From positions 620,001 through 684,000 of the forward strand of contig OY969702.1 in assembly GCA_963702055.1 (NCBI GenBank): a stretch of DNA of 64,000 nt. Direction: 5' to 3'. Below, piece by piece: positions 55,079 through 61,896 of this stretch (within the stretch, counting starts at the first letter, position 1; every line of letters starts with the position of its first letter). Origin of the DNA: CAWINX01 sp963702055 (GTDB lineage: Bacteria > Actinomycetota > Thermoleophilia > Solirubrobacterales > 70-9). A program made the translations under genes and the position numbers. The notes under the pieces are model-generated. The model saw only the letters and a list, made by a program, of their open reading frames with translations. It was not told the origin of the DNA and did no database searches.

Positions 55079-56050
55079 TCACTCCGCAGGGGGCGGCGCG
55101 GGGCGATCGCGAGCGCCCTGTGGAACCAGCTTCGGCTCGCCGCGCTCGGGGAAGGGGATCTCGATCACGTCGAAGTCCTTGGGGGCGACGGTCGGCTCGT
55201 AGACCTCTCGAGCCTCCTCAAGGACCTTGCCGACGTGGTAGCGGGAGGAGATGTGGACCAGGGCGAGCAGCTTGACGTGGGCCTCCCTGGCGACGGCGGC
55301 GGCCTGGCCGACGGTGGAGTGGCCGGTGTCGGCTGCCCGCTGCGCCTCTTCCTCGGAGAAGCTGGCGTCGTGAATCAGCAGGTCGGCGTCGGCGGCCGCG
55401 GCGACGGTTGCGTGGCTGGGGGCCGTGTCTCCGGTGATCGCCACCGTGCGCCCCTGGCGAGACTCGCCGACCACGTCGTCGGGCCTGACCGGGCCCGAAG
55501 CGCCCTCGACGGTCTCCCCTCGCTGCAGGGCAGCGAAGGCGGGGCCTTCCGGAACGCCGAGTCGCTGCGCCGCTTCGAGGTCGAAGCGGCCTGGGCGCTC
55601 CTCCTCGACCAGGACGTAGCCGTTGGCGCCAGTGCTACCGTGCTCTACCTTGAAGGCTTCCACTCGAGCGTCCTCGAGATCGACGGCATCCCCCGGGGCG
55701 AGTTCGACCAGCTCCAGCGGGTAGCGCGTCCTGCCGACGATCCGGGCGAGGGTCTTGAAGAGGTCGTTGAGGCCACGCGGCCCGTAGACCCGCAAGGGCT
55801 CTTGACGGTCGGTCAGGTCGTAGGTCTTCAGCAATCCCGGCAGGCCGAGGATGTGGTCGGCGTGGAAGTGGGTGAGGTAGATCCCATCGACCTGGACCAG
55901 CCCCAGAGAGCGCTGCAGCTGGCGCTGCGTCCCTTCCCCGCAGTCGAACATCAGCCGCTCCCCCCCACGCGCAACCAGCACGCTGGCGGTGGCGCGCCGC
56001 GCCGAGGGCACCGATCCGCCGGTGCCGAGGAAGACGACCGAGAGGTCCAT
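55079..56050 (-). CDS. rnz: ribonuclease Z
   Basis: tRNA 3'-processing endonuclease of 323 residues with an MBL fold. VVFLGTGGSVPSARR at the N-terminus, the metal motif LTHFHADHILGLPGLL (about residue 61), a flexible-arm region (about 150-185), AITGDTAPS, IHDASFSEEE and HISSRYHVGKV are in order. It removes 3' trailers of tRNAs lacking an encoded CCA, like the divergent neighbouring tRNA-Arg. A short Pro-rich tail follows. Confidence 0.93.
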   Translation of the reverse strand: MDLSVVFLGTGGSVPSARRATASVLVARGGERLMFDCGEGTQRQLQRSLGLVQVDGIYLTHFHADHILGLPGLLKTYDLTDRQEPLRVYGPRGLNDLFKTLARIVGRTRYPLELVELAPGDAVDLEDARVEAFKVEHGSTGANGYVLVEEERPGRFDLEAAQRLGVPEGPAFAALQRGETVEGASGPVRPDDVVGESRQGRTVAITGDTAPSHATVAAAADADLLIHDASFSEEEAQRAADTGHSTVGQAAAVAREAHVKLLALVHISSRYHVGKVLEEAREVYEPTVAPKDFDVIEIPFPERGEPKLVPQGARDRPAPPPAE

Positions 56051-56087
56051 GGAGTCCGAGCCTACGCGAAGCTAGACTGGCGCCCGA

Positions 56088-56160
56088 GCGCCCGTAGCTC
56101 AGCTGGATAGAGCGCCGCCCTCCGGAGGCGGAGGCCGCAGGTTCGAATCCTGCCGGGCGC
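56088..56160 (+). tRNA. tRNA-Arg (anticodon CCG)
   Basis: A 73-nt tRNA. Acceptor GCGCCCG pairs with CGGGCGC, D arm GCTC...GAGC, anticodon arm CCGCC-CTCCGGA-GGCGG with anticodon CCG, and T arm GCAGG-TTCGAAT-CCTGC. The 3' CCA is not encoded. It reads CGG, a common Arg codon in this GC-rich genome. A protein gene starts 3 nt downstream. Confidence 0.97.
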
Positions 56161-56163
56161 GTC

Positions 56164-56859
56164 ATGGAAGCGGGCAAAGAGACTCGCCCGCCGCGGGGGG
56201 CGCTTATCGTGATCGCCGTCGGGTTGATCGCTTGCGTCGCGGCGGCATTGCTGCGGACCGACAGGTCGAGCGGCGCGGCACCGCTCGCCTGGGGCGAGCC
56301 GAGGGCGATTCCCGACTCGGCGGCGGTCACGGTGCCCGGTGGAGGGACGATGCGAATTGACGGCGCCGGCCTACGGGTTACCGCTCCCAACGTCAGCGGC
56401 TACCGGCTCTTCCGGATCGCCGCGGCGCTCGACCTTCGCGACGTGACCGCGCCCGGGAAAGCTCGCTGCCTGGTCCACGTCCCCTCCGTCGCCCTCGCCG
56501 CCCAGACCCCCAACGGGCGCGCCGCGCTGCCGCAGCCGAGCAACGAGCTCTCCCTCCAGCCGGTCCCGCGCGTGTTGCGGGTCGGGTTCAACGCCCAGGG
56601 AACGGATCTCATGATCGTCAACCTCGCCGACGCCTTCCGGCGCTTCACCACCGGGCCAGGCGTCAAGGTCGAGTGGGTGCCATACGCGAAGGCTCAGCAG
56701 GGATGGGACTGGGCCCTGCCCGCCGACCGCTCGGGAAAGCCGCAGACGCTGACCTTCGCCTCGGTCTGGCGGAGCGCCGGCAAGCCGACCGCACACATCG
56801 CCTGCACGGCGAGGACGAGCGCCGGCGCGGCAACCACGCGAACCGCCACATCCCCTTAA
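56164..56859 (+). CDS. membrane-anchored hypothetical protein
   Basis: A 231-residue protein I do not recognise. One N-terminal hydrophobic helix (ALIVIAVGLIACVAAALL, about 13-30) follows a basic segment, so the remaining 200 residues, beta-rich and Pro/Ala-rich with two Cys (about 100 and 218), probably face outward. ATG lies 3 nt after the tRNA-Arg, with no separate promoter or ribosome binding site, so the mRNA likely arises from tRNA read-through and processing. No function can be given. Confidence 0.6.
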   Translation: MEAGKETRPPRGALIVIAVGLIACVAAALLRTDRSSGAAPLAWGEPRAIPDSAAVTVPGGGTMRIDGAGLRVTAPNVSGYRLFRIAAALDLRDVTAPGKARCLVHVPSVALAAQTPNGRAALPQPSNELSLQPVPRVLRVGFNAQGTDLMIVNLADAFRRFTTGPGVKVEWVPYAKAQQGWDWALPADRSGKPQTLTFASVWRSAGKPTAHIACTARTSAGAATTRTATSP

Positions 56860-56863
56860 GGCT

Positions 56864-57661
56864 CTAAGGCGCGACCAGCAACTCCGGCCCCTCGACTATT
56901 CCCTTGCCGACCTTGTTCAGCTTCGGGTTTGCCGGGGCGCTCGACATCCGGTCGGCCGGCAGCGGCGCGCACATCGCCACCGCGTCCTCCAACTCCAGGT
57001 CGGGACGCAGCCAGGCGGCCTCGGCCTCGGGGCCCGGCAGGATCGCCGGCATCCGGTCATGGACCTTGGCGACGACTTCGTTCGGGGTCGTGGTGACGAT
57101 CGTGCAGCTGTAGAGCCAGCCGTCGTCGAAGCCGCGATCCTCGGGGTCCTCCCACTCCTTGCGGGTGCAGATGCCGGCGAAGGCGAAGGGCTCGCCGCCG
57201 TCGACGACGAAGCGCCAGGGCTGGCGTGGCTGCTTGGGGTCCTCGGCTCGCATCCACTCGTAGAAGCCGTCGGCGACGATCAGGCAGCGGTGGCGAAACT
57301 TGCCGACCAGCGGCGCGTAGGCGCGGCTCGAGCCGAGGTTCTCCGCTTTCGCGTTGATCATCCGGTAGCCGACCTTGAGGTCCTTGGCCCAGCGCGGCAC
57401 CAGCCCCCAGCGCATCAATCGCGCCTCGCGCTCGCCCAGCGCCGCCTCCTCGGGGTCGGGCGAAGAGCGCACGGTCAGCACCTCCTGGGTCGGGGCGACG
57501 TTGAAGCGACCCAGCCCGCTCGCCGCCCGCTCGGCGCGCTCGCGGGTCGGCGGTGGCGCCTCGCCGGAAGCGTTGCGCTCCAGCGCCTTCTCCAGCTCGA
57601 CCTGGAAGCGGTCGGCGACCTTTTTCGTGTCTTTGGCTGTGACCGTGAAGCGCCCGCACAT
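56864..57661 (-). CDS. SOS response-associated peptidase family protein (YedK/HMCES-like)
   Basis: SRAP-domain protein of 265 residues that forms a covalent thiazolidine link to abasic sites in single-stranded DNA. The catalytic Cys2 is exposed after Met removal (MCGRFTV), and the conserved Asn (MINAKAENL), Glu (VADGFYEWM) and His (VHDRMPAIL) are in place. It has an insertion of about 45 residues after residue 20 compared with compact members, including the helix EKALERNASGEAPPP. Convergent with the upstream hypothetical gene. Confidence 0.93.
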   Translation of the reverse strand: MCGRFTVTAKDTKKVADRFQVELEKALERNASGEAPPPTRERAERAASGLGRFNVAPTQEVLTVRSSPDPEEAALGEREARLMRWGLVPRWAKDLKVGYRMINAKAENLGSSRAYAPLVGKFRHRCLIVADGFYEWMRAEDPKQPRQPWRFVVDGGEPFAFAGICTRKEWEDPEDRGFDDGWLYSCTIVTTTPNEVVAKVHDRMPAILPGPEAEAAWLRPDLELEDAVAMCAPLPADRMSSAPANPKLNKVGKGIVEGPELLVAP

Positions 57662-57688
57662 GGCTCCAGCGTATCCATGCGATAGCCG

Positions 57689-58096
57689 CTATTCGGGTGC
57701 GATCAACTCCACTGTCGGGAAGTAGGTTCGGTAGCGACCGGGGTCGCGCGTCAAGAGGCTCAAACCGGCAACGGCGGCGTGAGCGCCGATAAAGAAGTCC
57801 GGCAATGGAGACCGCTTTTCTCCTCCACTCCTGCGGTAATCGACGAAGACCCTCCCAGCCAGAAAAGCAGCGGGCCACGGCATCGGAATTCGTTCTACCC
57901 ATCGCTCCGAGAGGGCCCAATCGCATTCCTCAGCCGTAGGAAATCCGATCGAAACCTCGGCGTAGGCGATCGGGTTGATAAAGAGCGCGCCTCTCTCCAG
58001 CGCCTCGACCATCTTCTCGCGAGACCAGGCTTCCCATCGGGGGTCCCGGTCGAGAACATCAATCAGGACGTTTGAATCGACGAGAGTCGCGGGCAC
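57689..58096 (-). CDS. PIN-domain toxin (VapC-type)
   Basis: A 135-residue PIN ribonuclease. Acidic residues: Asp in LVDSNVLIDVLD (about 7), Glu in INPIAYAEVSIGF (about 48), and Asp in PLPDFFIGAHAAVAG (about 102) with a further Asp in LLTRDPGRY. Such toxins cleave RNA and are neutralised by the adjacent antitoxin. GTG start 6 bp after the AbrB-type antitoxin, with AGGTAGGT upstream. The local sequence is less GC-rich than the neighbours, suggesting transfer. Confidence 0.88.
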   Translation of the reverse strand: MPATLVDSNVLIDVLDRDPRWEAWSREKMVEALERGALFINPIAYAEVSIGFPTAEECDWALSERWVERIPMPWPAAFLAGRVFVDYRRSGGEKRSPLPDFFIGAHAAVAGLSLLTRDPGRYRTYFPTVELIAPE

Positions 58097-58102
58097 ACCT
58101 AC

Positions 58103-58354
58103 CTAAGCCCCCTGGTCCCAATCTTCTCCCCGGGTGAGCCTCATGATCTCGTCCGTAGTCATCGTGAAGTTCTTGCCCGCTTCATGCAGATGCTCGATGA
58201 ACTCCTCGCCTCGCCTACGCCCTCCTGACGCCTTGCGAACTCGGATCTTGTCTCCCTCGGCGATGAACTCGACCTCCGTCCCCGGGAGGAGACCGAACTT
58301 CTCACGAATGCCTTTGGGAATCGTCACTTGTCCTTTGCTGGTCACTTTGCCCAT
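58103..58354 (-). CDS. AbrB/SpoVT-type antitoxin
   Basis: An 83-residue antitoxin with an N-terminal swapped-hairpin DNA-binding domain (VTSKGQVTIPKGIREKFGL, residues 4-22; GTEVEFIAEGDKIRVRKA) and a basic then helical C-terminus (EEFIEHLHEAGKNFTM) that should wrap the PIN toxin. The gene is immediately preceded by an inverted repeat (58355-58388) that is its likely operator. It is upstream of the toxin, the usual order. Confidence 0.9.
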   Translation of the reverse strand: MGKVTSKGQVTIPKGIREKFGLLPGTEVEFIAEGDKIRVRKASGGRRRGEEFIEHLHEAGKNFTMTTDEIMRLTRGEDWDQGA

Positions 58355-58388
58355 AAAGTAAGAGTAGCACCAGTAAGACTCTTACTTT
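58355..58388. promoter_or_regulatory. operator-like inverted repeat of the toxin-antitoxin pair
   Basis: Perfect 11 bp inverted repeat AAAGTAAGAGT / ACTCTTACTTT (58355-58365, 58378-58388) with an additional AGTAAGA (58372-58378) between. It directly abuts the antitoxin ATG and overlaps the TAA stop of the upstream epimerase. Binding by the AbrB-type antitoxin is inferred. Confidence 0.65.
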
Positions 58389-59353
58389 GAAGCCCAAGCC
58401 TCCGGGTTGTCGCGGTACCACTCCAGCGTGGCGCGAAGGCCCTCGCGCAGCTCGACCCTCGGCCGCCAGCCGGTCAGCTCGCGCAGCTTGGTCGAGTCGA
58501 CGAACTGGCGGTCGATCTCCCCTGCCGGGTTGCCGGTGCCGTGGTACTCGGGCTCGACCTCGCGACCGGAAACCTCGGCGATCAGCTCCAGGACCTCGGC
58601 GACCGAGTGCGGTTGCTCGCCCCCCGCATTGAACGCCTCGCCGGCCGCCGGCCCGCCGGCACCGACCTCATGCTCGATCGCCAGGTAAGCGGCGACCGCG
58701 TCGGCGACGTGGAGAAAGTCGCGCTGGGGACTGCCGTCGGAGCGGATCACCGGGCGGCGGCCTTCGAGGACGGCGACGACCGCCTCCGGAATGAGGCGGG
58801 AGAAGTTGAGGTCGCCGCCGCCGTAGACGTTGGCGAAGCGGGTGACCGCCACCGGCAACCCGTAGGCGGGTCGGTAGCTGAGCGCGATCGCGTCGGCGGC
58901 CGCCTTGCTCGCCTCATACGGCGAAGCCGGCCGCAACTGGAAGTCCTCGCCGTAGGGCAGCTGCGGGTGGGGACCGTAGGCCTTGTCCGAGGAGGCGACG
59001 ACGAGTGCCGGAACGTCGGCGCGGCGGCAGGCCTCCAGCAGTGTCCAGGTGCCGCGCACGTTTGCCTCGAAGGTCGCGACCGGATCGGCCATCGCCGGCC
59101 CGACCAGGGTCTGGGCGGCGAGGTGGAAGACGACATCGAACTCACCCGCCTCCAGCGTCGCCCCGACCAGCCGGGCGTCGCGCAGGTCGCCCTCGACCAG
59201 TTCCACCCCGGACTCGATCTCCTGCAGGGCCAGCCCGGACAGCGGCGGCGCCGGCAGGTCGAAGACCGTCACCGCGTCGCCGCGCTCCAGTAAAGCCCGC
59301 GCCAAATGCGAGGCGACGAAGCCGTGAGCGCCGGTGACCAGGGCGCGCTTCAC
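58382..59353 (-). CDS. NAD-dependent sugar epimerase/dehydratase
   Basis: Extended SDR of 323 residues acting on a nucleotide sugar. TGAHGFVASHLARALL (about residue 6), FHLAAQTLVGPAMADP (about 74), Ser in VVASSDKAYGPH, Tyr-x3-Lys in SPYEASKAAADAIAL (about 145), and RFANVYGGGDLNFSRLIP resemble CDP-glucose 4,6-dehydratase / GDP-mannose-type enzymes. It overlaps the nucleotidyltransferase by 4 bp (GTGA) and likely uses its product. It is the last gene of the riboswitch-controlled operon. The exact sugar is not inferable. Confidence 0.85.
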   Translation of the reverse strand: MKRALVTGAHGFVASHLARALLERGDAVTVFDLPAPPLSGLALQEIESGVELVEGDLRDARLVGATLEAGEFDVVFHLAAQTLVGPAMADPVATFEANVRGTWTLLEACRRADVPALVVASSDKAYGPHPQLPYGEDFQLRPASPYEASKAAADAIALSYRPAYGLPVAVTRFANVYGGGDLNFSRLIPEAVVAVLEGRRPVIRSDGSPQRDFLHVADAVAAYLAIEHEVGAGGPAAGEAFNAGGEQPHSVAEVLELIAEVSGREVEPEYHGTGNPAGEIDRQFVDSTKLRELTGWRPRVELREGLRATLEWYRDNPEAWASK

Positions 59354-60084
59354 GGCCGACTCTTCCCCGCGGTCGCGAACGCGGCCCACGGCGCCTCGCC
59401 GGCGGCCCAGAGGTCGTTCAACTCGACCGCGTCCTTGTAGGTGTCCATGCAGTCCCAGAAGCCCTCGTGGCGGTAGGCGCGGAGCCGGCCCTCGGCGGCC
59501 AGGCGCTCCAGCGGCTCGCGCTCCAGCACGCTGTCGTCGCCGATGTAGGAGAGGGCGCCGGGCTCGAAGCAGAAGAAGCCGCCGTTGATCCAGTGCTCGG
59601 AGCGGGGCTTCTCGACGAAGCCCTCGACCCGTCCCTCGTCGTCGAGCCGGGCGACGCCCCACTGCAGGCGTGGCCGCACCACGGTCACCGTCGCCAGGCC
59701 GTCGTGCCCGGCGTGAAAGTCGAGCAGCACCCCGAGGTCGACGTCGGCGACGCCGTCGGCGTAGGTCGCGCAGAACCGCTCGCCGCCCAACCGCTCGCCG
59801 AGCAGGGCGATCCTTCCCCCGGTCGGCGTGTCCTCGCCGGTATCGACGCACTCGACCGAGACGCCCTCCGGCCATTCCTCGGCCGCGGCGAAGTCACGAA
59901 CCATCTCCCCCAGATACCCGGTGGCGAGCAGGAAGCGCTCGAAACCCTGCGCCGCGTAGATCCGGATCACGTGCCAAAGGATCGGCCGGCCGCCGATCTC
60001 GACCAGCGCCTTGGGAACGGTCTCGGTTCGCTCGCGCAGCCGCGTGCCGCGGCCGCCGCAGAGGATGACTACAGGAGGTTTCAG
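59350..60084 (-). CDS. sugar-1-phosphate nucleotidyltransferase (RfbF-like)
   Basis: A 244-residue nucleotidyltransferase most like glucose-1-phosphate cytidylyltransferase. LCGGRGTRLRERTETVPKAL (G-x-G-T-R-L and Lys, about residues 8-27), EIGGRPILWHVIRIYAAQG, YADGVADVDLGVLLDFH, WINGGFFCFEPG and GFWDCMDTYKDAVEL are family motifs. The conserved N-terminus extends upstream of every ATG/GTG/TTG in this frame, so the start must be a CTG (60084, or 60087). CTG 60084 overlaps the cysO-like stop as CTGA, mirroring ATGA junctions. Confidence 0.85.
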   Translation of the reverse strand: MKPPVVILCGGRGTRLRERTETVPKALVEIGGRPILWHVIRIYAAQGFERFLLATGYLGEMVRDFAAAEEWPEGVSVECVDTGEDTPTGGRIALLGERLGGERFCATYADGVADVDLGVLLDFHAGHDGLATVTVVRPRLQWGVARLDDEGRVEGFVEKPRSEHWINGGFFCFEPGALSYIGDDSVLEREPLERLAAEGRLRAYRHEGFWDCMDTYKDAVELNDLWAAGEAPWAAFATAGKSRP

Positions 60085-60356
60085 CAGCCGCCGGCGACTG
60101 CCGGAAGGATGGTTACTTCAGCGCCATCGTCAATCGCCGTGTCCAGCCCCTGTTGGAAGCGGATGTCCTCGCCGGAGACGTAGACGTTGACGAAGCGGCG
60201 CAGGTCGCCGTCCTGGGTGATCCGGTCGCGAAGGCCGTCGTGGGCGTCGAAGACGGCGTCGAGCGCCTCGCCCACCGTCGAGCCGGAGACCTCGACCTCG
60301 GCCTCCCCCCCGGTCGCGGCGCGTAGCTGGGTCGGGATCTTCACTGTCACTGACAT
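60081..60356 (-). CDS. CysO/MoaD-family sulfur carrier protein ending Gly-Gly-Cys
   Basis: Ubiquitin-like sulfur carrier of 91 residues. RRFVNVYVSGEDIRFQQGL and EVTILPAVAGG match CysO of mycobacteria closely, as does MSVTVKIPTQLR at the N-terminus. Carriers of this type are activated at the terminal Gly-Gly as a thiocarboxylate and donate sulfur to amino acid or cofactor synthesis. Here a Cys codon (TGC) follows Gly-Gly before the stop, so the tail must be trimmed by a protease or works differently. It is translationally coupled (TGATG) to the ThrC-like gene. No Mec-type protease or activating enzyme is in the window. Confidence 0.9.
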   Translation of the reverse strand: MSVTVKIPTQLRAATGGEAEVEVSGSTVGEALDAVFDAHDGLRDRITQDGDLRRFVNVYVSGEDIRFQQGLDTAIDDGAEVTILPAVAGGC

Positions 60357-61591
60357 CAGACGGAAACCTCCTGGCGAAACTCGGACTCGAAGCTCTCGAG
60401 ATCGGGGTCGATCTCGTGCATCTGGAACCTATCGCGAGTCGCGTCGAGCGTCTTCAGGCCCTCGCCGGTGATGAAGACGACGACCCGCTCGCCCGGCGCG
60501 ATGTCGCCGCGCTCGGCGAGCTTCGCCAGCACGCCGACCGTGACGCCGCCGGCGGTCTCGGTGAAGACCCCGGTCGTCTCGGCCAGCAGCCGGATCGCGT
60601 CCTTGATTTCCTCGTCGGTGACCGAGTCGACCGCGCCGCCGGTCTTGCGGGCCTGTTCCAGCGCGTAGGGGCCGTCGGCGGGGTCGCCGATCGCGAGGCT
60701 CTTGGCGATCGTCTCGGGCTTCTGCGGTTTGCAGACCTCCCAGCCCTCGGCGAAGGCGGTGGCGACGGGGCTGCAGCCGCGCGCCTGGGCGCCGTTGAAG
60801 ACCGGCTGCTCGCCGGCGACCAACCCGAGGTCGAGCCACTCCTGGAAGCCGCGGCCGACCTTGGTGAACAGCGACCCCGAGGCGATCGGGCAAACGACCC
60901 GGTCGGGAAGCTCCCAACCGAGCTGCTCGACCGTCTCATAGGCGAGGGTCTTCGACCCCTCCGCGTAGTAGGGGCGCAGGTTGACGTTGACGAAGGCCCA
61001 GGGGCGCGTCTCGGCGAGCTGGGTGCAGAGCCGGTTGACGTCGTCGTAGTTGCCGCGCACGCCGACCAGGTTGGTCCCGTAGACGCCGGTCGCGAGCAGC
61101 TTCTGCTCCTCCAGGTTGGCGGGGACGAAGACGTAGGACTCGAGACCGGCCGCGGCGGCGTGGGCGGCGACCGCGTTGGCCAGGTTGCCGGTCGAGGCGC
61201 AGGCGACGGTGTCGAAACCAAGCTCCAGTGCCTTGGCGACGGCGACCGCGACAACCCGGTCCTTGAAGGAGTGGGTCGGGTTGGCGGCGTCGTTCTTGAC
61301 GTAGAGCTCGACGCCGTCGAGCCCGAGCCGCTCGGCAAGCCGGTCGGCGCGCAACAGCGGCGTCAACCCAGGCTCGAGCGGATCGTTGGGACGACCCTCG
61401 AACGGGAGGAAGTCGGCGTAACGCCAGATCCCCCGCGAGCCCGCCTGGATCCGTCGCTTCGCCTCATCGGCGTCGAGCGCGGAATGGTCGTAGACCGCCT
61501 CCAGCGGCCCAAAGCAACTCTCGCAGAAGTAGCTGGCGTCCAGCTCGTAGCCGGTCCCGCACTCCTTGCACCTCAGTCCTTCAAGTGACAT
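60356..61591 (-). CDS. threonine synthase-family PLP enzyme, candidate homocysteine synthase
   Basis: A 411-residue fold-type II PLP enzyme annotated by similarity as threonine synthase. An N-terminal zinc ribbon (CKEC...CESC, residues 8-31), the PLP Lys in NPTHSFKDRVVAVAVAK (about 108), STGNLANAVAAHAA, and PIASGSLFTKVGRG are present. Threonine synthase acts on O-phosphohomoserine. Control by a SAM-I riboswitch and coupling to a CysO-like carrier instead suggest replacement of the phosphate by sulfur to give homocysteine. ATG 61591 follows AAAAGGAAG; upstream in-frame sequence is the riboswitch. Confidence 0.85.
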   Translation of the reverse strand: MSLEGLRCKECGTGYELDASYFCESCFGPLEAVYDHSALDADEAKRRIQAGSRGIWRYADFLPFEGRPNDPLEPGLTPLLRADRLAERLGLDGVELYVKNDAANPTHSFKDRVVAVAVAKALELGFDTVACASTGNLANAVAAHAAAAGLESYVFVPANLEEQKLLATGVYGTNLVGVRGNYDDVNRLCTQLAETRPWAFVNVNLRPYYAEGSKTLAYETVEQLGWELPDRVVCPIASGSLFTKVGRGFQEWLDLGLVAGEQPVFNGAQARGCSPVATAFAEGWEVCKPQKPETIAKSLAIGDPADGPYALEQARKTGGAVDSVTDEEIKDAIRLLAETTGVFTETAGGVTVGVLAKLAERGDIAPGERVVVFITGEGLKTLDATRDRFQMHEIDPDLESFESEFRQEVSV

Positions 61592-61617
61592 CCGATCTTC
61601 CTTTTGTCGTCGCCAAC

Positions 61618-61649
61618 AAAAAAACCTCCGCCTTCTGTGGGGCAGAGGT
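61618..61649 (-). terminator. riboswitch expression-platform terminator
   Basis: Minus strand stem ACCTCTGCC / GGCGGAGGT (9 bp with one U-G pair), 8-nt loop, then a U-run, ending 26 nt before the ThrC-like start. The P1 3' strand TGTGGGG can pair with CCCCACA in the terminator 5' side and loop, giving a mutually exclusive antiterminator. Confidence 0.9.
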
Positions 61650-61664
61650 CCGATCGGACATTCC

Positions 61665-61781
61665 CCACATCTTCCAGGCCTTTCACACGACCTGCTGGAC
61701 TTGGCACCTCTCCCCGGACCGATGGTCCGAGGTGGTTGCCGGGGCTTCACTGGGCCAGTCCCTCCACCCCTCTAGATGTGG
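61665..61781 (-). ncRNA. SAM-I (S-box) riboswitch aptamer
   Basis: P1 is CCACATCT (61774-61781) with AGATGTGG (61665-61672). The core matches the S-box consensus: AGAGGGGTGGAGGGACTGG, then CCCAGTGAAGCCCCGGCAACC (in two parts: CCCAGTGAAG and CCCCGGCAACC), a P3 hairpin GGACC...GGTCC, GGTGCCAAGTCC-AGCAGG and GTGTGAAAGG. SAM binding should stabilise P1 and release the terminator downstream, shutting off the operon. The rest of the 61592-61896 gap (61782-61896) holds the promoter region shared with divergent corA, in which I see no clear -35/-10 pair. Confidence 0.95.
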
Positions 61782-61896
61782 CGCTTATGTGCCCGCAGAC
61801 GATACCAGGGCGGTTTCGTTCAGTCCCACGGGCCCGGTGCGTTTAACCTGCAGTTCACGGCCATGAGCACACCCGACGAGAAGATGAGCCCCAGCG

